Source: Liolophura sinensis
Taxonomy: Eukaryota; Mollusca; Polyplacophora; Chitonida; Chitonidae
Direction: 5' to 3'
Assembly (NCBI RefSeq): GCF_032854445.1
Contig: NC_088306.1
Span: forward strand, 376,501 to 440,500
Length of the DNA: 64,000 nt
The translations under genes and the position numbers were made by a program. Shown here piece after piece: positions 56,177 through 64,000 of the stretch; positions within the stretch are counted from its first letter, which is position 1; the number at the start of each line of letters is the position of its first letter. The notes beneath the pieces are model-generated. The model made no database searches and was not told the DNA's origin. It saw only the letters and a list, made by a program, of their open reading frames with translations.

Positions 56177-58290
56177 ATGTCGAGACGAGATATGTACTTT
56201 TCTCAGCCGAGAACCAACATGTTATCGAGTCTTACATATAGAGGTAGACAGACCAGTGCGTATATGAAGGATCTTCGAGTTGAGAAAAACAGCAGCACGA
56301 GAAAAAGTGTGTTTGAACGTCTGGGGAAAAGACCAGTGCAGGTAAACTTACAACAAAATAGCAAACAATTTCCTCTCACCATAAAGCTTGCCGCCATGGT
56401 ATAACTGAAATATTCTTGAGTACGGTGTAAAATTCCAATGAATTAAATAAATGAATAACAAATAAGAGCAAACATGTTTATAGAATATACGGGTAATGGA
56501 ATTCCGAGTTATAAAACTGTTTAACTCTCAGGGCTTCACCATTTTAATATGTGATTATCTTCAGTGCAAACTGGTTTCCAGTCAGAATAGTGCTCGTTTT
56601 GCGTTTTAAATTTAAGTGATCAGTGGAACCACTGGAAGTCCCCTTTGGAAAAACCAGAAAACCATTTTTGATTTGTTCCTTTGATTGCTTCATACTTTTT
56701 TCTCAGCTTTTATTATCCATAAGCCACCTAATTTTCTCACATCATATAACACTTTTATGATTCGCACACTATGAACGAATAACAGAGTATAGAGTTAAGT
56801 TCACCCTGTGTCATATATTACGGCTGCCACGTTTATGGTGGAGAAATCTTTATCTTTCTATGCCAAATGACAAAATTGTATCACTTTTTAGGTTTTCCCA
56901 AACCAGAAGCGAAATCTTTCACAAGCCACCGTAAAGTGTCCTCCATGGGGAAACAGATACCATCGTTCATGTCACATGGCCAAGGTGAGAAAGCTAACTG
57001 TAAACATATTGGTCAAAGATAATGCCATATTTTCATTTTTTACGCCAATTAGTGTTTTACCGGCCTTAATTTGGGTGTTTGCATCTGTGTGTTTGTTAAT
57101 CTCCCTTTTTTCCACTTCCTTTCTCTATGTCTGCCTTTTTGGCCCTCATCAGCTTTACTGATAAGATTATGTAGGCATCGGTGAGCGATTTTTAACACGT
57201 CTGAGCTTAGCAATGGGCTAAGAATTAGTCCATTCAATTTTGATGGTGGCAAAGGTGTGTATTTTGTAAATGATGTAATGATGTGGTTTTTCCCATGCCT
57301 TCTCAGAAAACTGCTCGACCGGATGTTCCCCTCGAGCTGAAGAAGACAAAATTAGGCGTCACTTCCGCTTATGGATTCCGGTCTAAAGTCTCTACCAAGC
57401 CGATGAAGGAAGTTGCCTCTCCGCATGCTGATAATCCGGTCAATCTGTGGGATAAGTTGAATCACGGGACAAAGGAAAATCAGCTGAGGGCAGACAAGCA
57501 CGGGACTACCGAAAAGAAGTATCGTCTAAAATATCCCTCATTGCCACCCAAATTCTTGTTTTCGCCCGTATCCCCTGCGAGGTCACTGGTATCACGACCG
57601 TCCCATCCAAGATCACTGATATCACCACAGTCCCTTGCCGGATCCGTGACAAAGGAAGAGTCCATTCTAGCTCCCTCGTCACCCTTAAATTCTCATCATT
57701 TACCAGACATTCGAGAGTCTTATAGTTTAGATCTGGTCACTGATGTAGACGACGTGACGAAGTACACGAACTCATCTGCCAGCTCCGAATACGTCGACCA
57801 CATTCACTGGAATGAGACCGAAATTAAAGACTTTCTGTGCAACCTCTTTTTTAGAGGAAGTCAAACATCCGCCTGCAAAGACACATCAAATACCAAAACC
57901 AGAGAAAAGGAATCGAAGTTCTGCCGGGCTGAAAAAACTCGTTCAAGTCATTTCGATGAAAACATAGTATTTCGAGAAGGACTCGATAGTGATATTCAGT
58001 CCGATCCCAAAACGGGAACTTATGACGACCAAGCTGGTGGGACGAGGCTGGTTCCCATACGAAGAATATCCGAGCAGAGATCACACTGGAGAGCTAAATC
58101 ACAGAAGTATCACGACCTCTTCAGGCAAGAGCAGAAATGGCGTCTTCTTCAGTCTAGGCGTGGTGTAGTCGCGATTCAGAGTGCCGTGTGCAAAACTCTG
58201 ACATTACAAATCGACGTGACAGGCACATCAGAAGACAAACTTCGCATGCGCACTCTAAAGCGCAAAGCGCCATCTGATGGGGGGATTTGA
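56177..58290 (+). CDS. Uncharacterised basic protein, three exons
   Basis: Exons 56177-56341, 56892-56984 and 57307-58290; all junctions are phase 0 and give 413 residues. Sites: CAG/GTAAAC, CACTTTTTAG, AAG/GTGAGA and CCATGCCTTCTCAG. The start has A at -3. Taken alone, the last exon's frame extends back to an ATG at 57283, but that lies in the intron's pyrimidine tract. Exon 1 (residues 1-55) is Arg/Ser-rich; exon 2 is residues 56-86. Residues 172-199 are Ser/Pro-rich with an imperfect tandem (RSLVSRPSHP, RSLISPQSLA). Residues 337-371 form a charged, probably helical segment, and LKRKAP at 403-408 resembles a nuclear localisation signal. No transmembrane segment or signal peptide is seen. Intron 1 holds a SINE fragment. 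The upstream CRE cluster suggests regulated expression. Family not recognised. Confidence 0.72.
56384..56455 (+). mobile_element. SINE 3' fragment in intron 1
   Basis: GCCGCCATGGTATAACTGAA, then ATTCTTGAGTACGGTGTAAA and a degenerate AAATAAATG tail. Diverged, hence old. Confidence 0.75.
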
Positions 58291-59654
58291 ATAAGGAGGC
58301 CCCGCCAATGAACAAAATGCAACTATTTTAACTGTGATACGATTGTAAGGCCAAACAACTGTGATCTTTTGTGATATTATATATGGTACCTGAAATTTGT
58401 TACATGATTTACTCGACTATTTCATATATTGTACCACTTTATCTGTGCTAATATACAAGTTGTAAACGTATGTGAAATGTCTTATTTGAATTTTTACTAT
58501 AGTCGTTTTTTTATGTACAATGTGACGCAGTTTTTACATTAACCTCTATGACAATCATGTCATTTCATAAAGATGACCTTTGAACTGACAAGCAGCGTTT
58601 GGACGTTTCTATTAACTTGCATAGTTCATCTCATCAATGCTTTATTTATTTGAAATAATAGGGCCCTGTTGCTAATTGTCTTTTAGCGTTGCACTTTATG
58701 TTTTGACTGATTGGTTGATTGATTGATTAATTGATTCCATCATTCAATCATTCACTCAGTCGTTCATTGATTTGCTCGGTGACTTTGCCTGAATGATTGC
58801 TCGATTGATGGATTCACTGGTTGGCTGATTGATGGTTGACATTACATTGGCCGTTCGTCACGCCTCATCAGAAGTTTACTATCCCCATCGATGCCAAACA
58901 CATCATGCGCCTAACCAAATACGCCTGAAAATGCCAATGGTTTGTTGATTAACCTGCTTTTATTATCTCTACCCCTGGGAGCCTCATCTGGCCTAGACTG
59001 GCAGACAAGAGACTGGGAAATAACTGAATAATTAAAGGCGTATTTTATAAAGCAGATTTTAATGTTACTTCTGGACCAGCATGAAAAATGCAATTTGGGA
59101 AAAGTAGAATTCCGTTTTTGTTGTCTTTTTCTTGTTCTTGTTTAATTTTCTTTTGTGACACGTCGGTTTTTGCCCGTCAATAGTACTGGTGAAGTCTCCC
59201 TGATTTACCGTATGTTTCTCCGGCTTTCTCCACCAACCAACCTCACCACCAGTAATTTACTGTGTTTACACAGTAGAGCTACACATCCAGTTACCCCCAG
59301 TGTACGCCGGTTACTATGACAACACAACTCAATACCTGTATCCCATTTATGCTTTGTAGTAAAGAAAAATAATTTTGCAAACAAAAGAACACGATAGATT
59401 CCTGACAATATAAAGCTGTCACATATTTACCACTTATCTATTACTCACCGGAATAGCCGAGTACTTAACAACCACTCCCGGTAACGGGCCCTTTATCACC
59501 GAGGGATTGACACGAAGCTATTAACTAATGACATTCGTTAACCTCCTTATAAAAAAAACACCCATCAACAGTCACAGTGATGTACGTACCGGTATATTAT
59601 AGAGGATAGTGTTTCTTGGTATTAACCGTGCCGTTGTTGTTGAGAAATGCATCT
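58291..59654. other. 3' flank and non-coding stretch
   Basis: 3' flank of the 56.2 kb gene; no canonical AATAAA stands out near the stop. An imperfect GATT/CATT simple repeat lies at about 58705-58850. Nothing else seen. Confidence 0.4.
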
Positions 59655-59656
59655 GT

Positions 59657-60286
59657 CTGTCGAGTCACACCACGTTATGGCTGTAATGTTGCCCAGGTGG
59701 CGTTAGGCCATAATTATCAAGTCATTCTGTCGAGTCACGCCATGTTATTGCTGCAATGTTGCCCAGGTGGCGTTAAGCCTTAATCATCCAGTCATTCTGT
59801 CGAGTCACACCATGTTATGGCAGCAATGTTGCCCAGGTGGCGTTAAGCTATAATTATCCAGTCATTCTGTCGAGTCACACCATGTTATGGCAGCAATGTT
59901 GCCCAGGTGGCATTAAGCCATAATCATCCAGTTATTCTGTCGAGTCACATCATGTTATGGCAGCAATGTTGCCCAGGTGGCGTTAAGCCTTAATTATCAA
60001 GTCATTCTGTCGAGTCACATCATGTTATGGCAGCAATGTTGCCCAGGTGGCGTTAAGCCTTAATCATCCAGTCATTCTGTCGAGTCACACCATGTTATGG
60101 CAGTAATGTTGCCCAGGTGGCGTTAAGCCATAATCATCCAGTTATTCTGTCGAGTCACATCATGTTATGGCTGCAATGTTGCCCAGGCGGCGTTAGGCCA
60201 TAATTATCCAGTCATTCTGTCGAATGTTACCATGTTATCGCTGTAACGTTGCCCAGATGGCGTTAGGCCATAATTATCTAGTCATT
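59657..60286. repeat. Minisatellite, 70-bp unit x 9
   Basis: CTGTCGAGTCACACCATGTT starts each unit at 59657, 59727, 59797 and so on. The unit also carries AATGTTGCCCAGGTGGCGTT. The ninth copy (from 60217) switches to CTGTCGAATGTTACCATGTT, a hybrid with the next array. Confidence 0.95.
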
Positions 60287-60830
60287 CTGTGGAGTGTTAC
60301 CATGTTAAGCTTACAATGCTATCCAATCTGTCGAGTGTTACCATGTCAAGCTTACAATGCTATCCAATCTGTGGAGTGTTACCATGTTAAGCTTACAGTG
60401 CTATCAAATCTGTCGAGTGTTACCATGTCAAGCTTACAATGCCATCCAATCTGTGGAATGTTACCATGTTAAGCTTACATAGCTATCCAATCTGTGGAGT
60501 GTTACCATGTCAAGCTTACATTGCTATCCAATCTGTCGAGTGTTACCATATTAAGCTTACAATGCTATCAAATCTGTCGAGTGTTACCATGTCAAGCTTA
60601 CAATGCTATTCAATCTGTGGAGTGTTACCATGTTAAGCTTACAATGCTATCCAATCTGTTGTGTGTTACCATGTCAAGCATACAATGCTATCCAATCTGT
60701 CGAGTGTTACCAAGTCAAGCTTACAATGCTATCCAATCTGTGGAGTGTTACCATGTTAAGCTTACAATGCTATCCAATTTGTGGAGTGTTACCATATTAG
60801 GCTTACAATGCTATCCAGCCTGTCGAGTGT
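60287..60830. repeat. Minisatellite, 41-bp unit, about 13 copies
   Basis: The unit is CTATCCAATCTGTGGAGTGT plus TACCATGTTAAGCTTACAAT plus G. It shares CTGTSGAGTGTTACCATGTT with the last copies of the adjoining 70-bp array, indicating derivation from it. Confidence 0.95.
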
Positions 60831-63800
60831 GCACCACTGTAAGAGAAGTATAACATATACAGTGATTTAGCTGCTGTCAACTTCTAACTTGGACGAGTAG
60901 AATCTAATTTTGTTTATTTATTTATACATTTATTTATTGATTTATATACTAACTTACTTACTTACTTGATTAATGCCGTACACAAGAAGATAGTTGGAGT
61001 AAAGCACTGTCTTTAAGAAAAGTGAAATGAAAATAGTAAGCAAAGAAAAGCAGTTTGCAAATAATGGATTATACAAGAAATTTAAAAGTTGGTGTGTTTA
61101 TATTTCTCGCGATGGCTCTCTGTATACCGCGTTAAAACATCCACTCTGTTTGCCCATGTTTAAAAATACAATTCAATTTAAAAAGTTTTTTTAGGTGATA
61201 TTAATGCATAGATGATATTAATGATGTATTCAAACCCAGCGATTTCAATTTCTCTAACAAATGAACGGTTTATGATGCAGTAAGCTTGTACATTGTTTGA
61301 GCTTCTCAGTTCAGTGCCTTTGTATCCAGTGCTGAGGGCCCTTAAAATAGTTTGCGATCATTTTAATGCACATGGTGTGTTATAGAGTAGCTCATCAACT
61401 AAGGCCAATGGTTCTGACGTATGAGACTTTATTGAAGATAATATAATATAGTTATGTTAACTGATGGACGAGGAACAAGATTTGATGTCCGCTTAGGTAA
61501 GTTATCTGCCTTCGATTTGACGATGTGTTACAACGAATCATGGCCTGTGCACTATGATTTAGCCAGTGGAAGTGATCACTACTCTGCGGTTGCTTCACCT
61601 GGGCTATCACCACATTATAGGCCTAATCAATATGGTATCCAGTCTACAGAGCTCATTGGGATATCTTTGTCAATGAGTGTGTGGGAATCTCCGTTTATGT
61701 GACTATGCGTAAAGGGGCGGGCGTGGGGTTGGGGTTTTGGGGGGTTGGGGGGGGGGGGGGAGGGCGTATTTTGGATCATATGTACACCTGCAGTTTTATA
61801 GCCCCCACAGTTCGTAATCTCCTGTGTTTCTTATCGAAGTTGTTAAAGTATGACAGAAACACTTTTTTCTTTATTTCAATGTTCTTTTATAGTTCTGTAA
61901 GTGGGTGTGACATTTTCAATGGACAGATCCATGGTAAGGTACGAAGGTGTAAGGGTAGCTGTAGAAGTGTAGCGTCGTGCGCCATCCATGCTGCCACTGA
62001 TGGTGCCGTAGAGCGCCATCCATGCTGCCACTGATGGTGCCGTAGAGCGCCATCCATGCTGCCATTGATGGTGCCACCGCTGTGGCGTTGACTGTCCGAT
62101 TGTAAACATTTCTGGGTTTATCTCACCCACAGGTCAGAAACCAGATTGACCCATGCCTTGTTCAGTCTCTATACTTTACCTGCGGCCTTTGTCGTCATTT
62201 GACGACATCAGTGATTGTCGTCATGTGATAAATCTGTTGCCTCTGAAAACATCAACCATCAACTCTGCACCCTGTATTACCATTCACAGCCAATATATAT
62301 AAAAGTCGAATCGCTGAGTTATAGTTGGTAAATATTTACTGCATATACACTGAAAAACACACAAAAGGCATTCCCTCAAAACTTGCCCAAACCCCGAATC
62401 GAACGGATTTTTTTTTAAATTTGACATAGGCCTACTCGTAGAGTGATCCCAGTTAGAACAAGTTTGAAAAAATCTTGGACATGCATTGAATACTTTGAAA
62501 CTAGCCACTGGTCGAAGTTATGACTCACAAAAAGTGTCTAATTTTGATAATGTTTTAATCTTTTCTGGTGTATTTGGCAACGCTTACTCCAAATCTGCTT
62601 TCCGATTTGCCTATCATTGTAACTTTTTGAGATATGGTCAAAAACTTTTTTCATTTACGTAATTTCAATGGCCTGTAACTCGAGCACAACGAAAGCTACA
62701 GATCTGAGACTTGCACCAAACTGTAGCCCAAGACATGTAGTTTCTACCTCGTGTCAACGGATATGAGCTATGATCAATAGGTTTGTCACTAGAAATGTTT
62801 AAATGACACCACACTACCTCCGACATAGAAATGTAAGCCGGTGTATTTAACATTTAACATATTCCTTCTAATTATTTAGACCAAACTTTCATATCCTTAT
62901 ATAGTCTCCTAACATGCTTGTCAGCTACATGCGCTTTGTCTTCGCCCTCTCTCAAAACTGAACTGAGCCCAGGCAAACCAGATGGGGCACAAGATGATTG
63001 CACGCAATTGTCGAGCAACCTGAAATGTACATACTTAACCAGGTGCGCTGATCGCCAAGGCCAAAGACTGGCAAGACGATGCTGTGCTTTTCCGCACTGG
63101 ACGCATTGTATATGTTATCTGTTAGTTTGGGGTTCAAACCCATTAATTATTTTTTATTTTCGTCATGTTTTTTTTCATGTTGTTTGTTTGCTCTTGGACG
63201 ATTGCCGGTGTTTAAGCTTGTTCAAAATACGAAGTAAATAAAGCTTGTTCTCAGCGGAAAAGGAGCTTCCATCAAACAGGACTTCGTTCCAGTATCGCTA
63301 TTCGTGACCTGTACTGTGACTGTGGACATTTCGGTAAATTGGCTTCACCCCTTAGTTTTATCTTTTCCTAAAATTATTGAATACCAATATCAATTATCTT
63401 TGTTTGAACTAAATAACAATACTTAGCAAAAAATATTCTCGTACGAATTTGAAATCAGTTACTTTGAATATTTAACATGTGATTCTTCTTGGCTTTAAAT
63501 ATAATACGATGCAGCCTGACGAGTGTCACCACGTAGTATGACTGAATATGTACTTACGCCATGCAGTTACTAGCCACTCTTTGCGACGTAACGGTGACCG
63601 CTATCGGTGTCTTAGAGCATGGGCGTGTTCTTTTTCTTTGCAACGCAAATGGGGTACACAGAAAGTGGCAGTTATTTCTTTTAGACCAGTTTTGGTTGTT
63701 GAAAAAGGCCTAGATCGTGTGCACTTAAATATGCAACTCTTTCAGATGCTGAAAACACACTTCAGAGCTTGATGTGAGGTGTAGGGTGACTTCCGGTATT

Positions 63801-64000
63801 TCCGGAAATGATGACCGTGGAGTAAGAAGACATCAGACGCATGGCAGATAATAGGCTCAGCCAGTGTGTACTCGTTTTAATTCACACTGCAGTGTAAACC
63901 GGTATTCTCTGGATTCTCGGGAAATTCTAAAAACATCAAATCTGACTACTATGATGCGATAAACTGTTAAGACAGGAATGTCAAGATTTATTTGAAGTCC
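60831..64000. other. Non-coding stretch
   Basis: No supported gene. It includes TTTA/CTTA simple repeats at about 60912-60970, a G-run near 61738-61760, the 34-bp array at 61977-62080 and a dispersed-repeat fragment at 63271-63345. Short open frames have no start context, splice signals or composition favouring coding. Confidence 0.4.
61977..62080. repeat. Minisatellite, 34-bp unit x 3
   Basis: GCGCCATCCATGCTGCCACT plus GATGGTGCCGTAGA, three nearly identical copies. Confidence 0.93.

Noticed and set aside
57283-57306. ATG at 57283 as the start of the 335-residue frame
   Set aside because: It lies in the pyrimidine tract before CCTTCTCAG. Upstream exons join in phase and supply a better start at 56177.

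Overview
This is a eukaryotic nuclear window, most likely from a mollusc (bivalve or gastropod). The evidence is low coding density, spliced genes with GT/AG introns, AT-rich non-coding DNA, many minisatellites, and at least a dozen copies of one tRNA-derived SINE. That SINE has a tRNA-like head, a body containing ACGGCGTAAAACACCAATC and an (AAAT)n tail, and I associate it with molluscan genomes from memory. The mollusc assignment is an inference from the repeat and could not be searched. No bacterial features, CRISPR arrays, rRNA or free-standing tRNA genes were seen.

Three protein-coding loci are well supported. (1) 646-1758 on the minus strand is the terminal coding exon of a C2H2 zinc-finger protein with four finger positions, the second degenerate. 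An acceptor site 31 bases before its first ATG keeps the frame open, so the true N-terminus may lie on an unseen upstream exon. (2) 34257-36986 on the plus strand is a two-exon gene for a 358-residue single-pass membrane protein. A signal-peptide exon at 34257-34323 joins in phase to 35977-36986, and the tail carries PPxY and NPxY motifs. (3) 56177-58290 on the plus strand is a three-exon gene with all phase-0 junctions for a 413-residue basic, disordered-looking protein of unknown family. It is preceded by a striking cluster of palindromic CRE (TGACGTCA) sites. A weaker fourth candidate is a phase-consistent chain of three exons on the minus strand at 52250-50752.

The rest is dominated by tandem repeats: units of 78 bp (6.7 kb), 24 bp (3.7 kb), 25 bp (9.5 kb), 74 bp (20.2-20.9 kb), 42 bp (24.4-25.7 kb), 22 bp (28.2-29.3 kb), 12 bp (32.7 kb), 37 bp (35.5 kb), 45 bp (40.1-46.7 kb, roughly 130 copies), another 45 bp (51.6 kb), 35 bp (52.7-53.1 kb), 70 then 41 bp (59.7-60.8 kb) and 34 bp (62.0 kb). 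Where the unit length is a multiple of three, long open frames appear on both strands; these are repeat artefacts rather than genes. The largest array lies in a segmental duplication: about 500 bp of flank at 39624-40129 recurs at 45151-45650, each copy followed by the same 45-bp satellite. SINEs have inserted into two of the arrays, one with a clear 12-13 bp target-site duplication.

Other structure includes a fold-back element (49890-50286), two MITE-like elements with long inverted repeats (31094-31266, 51153-51290), a cluster of near-perfect hairpins (21102-21199), a CpG-rich promoter-like block ending in a splice donor (7140-7990), and three diverged copies of an unnamed dispersed repeat between 27.8 and 32.0 kb. 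The genes show no evident functional link to each other.
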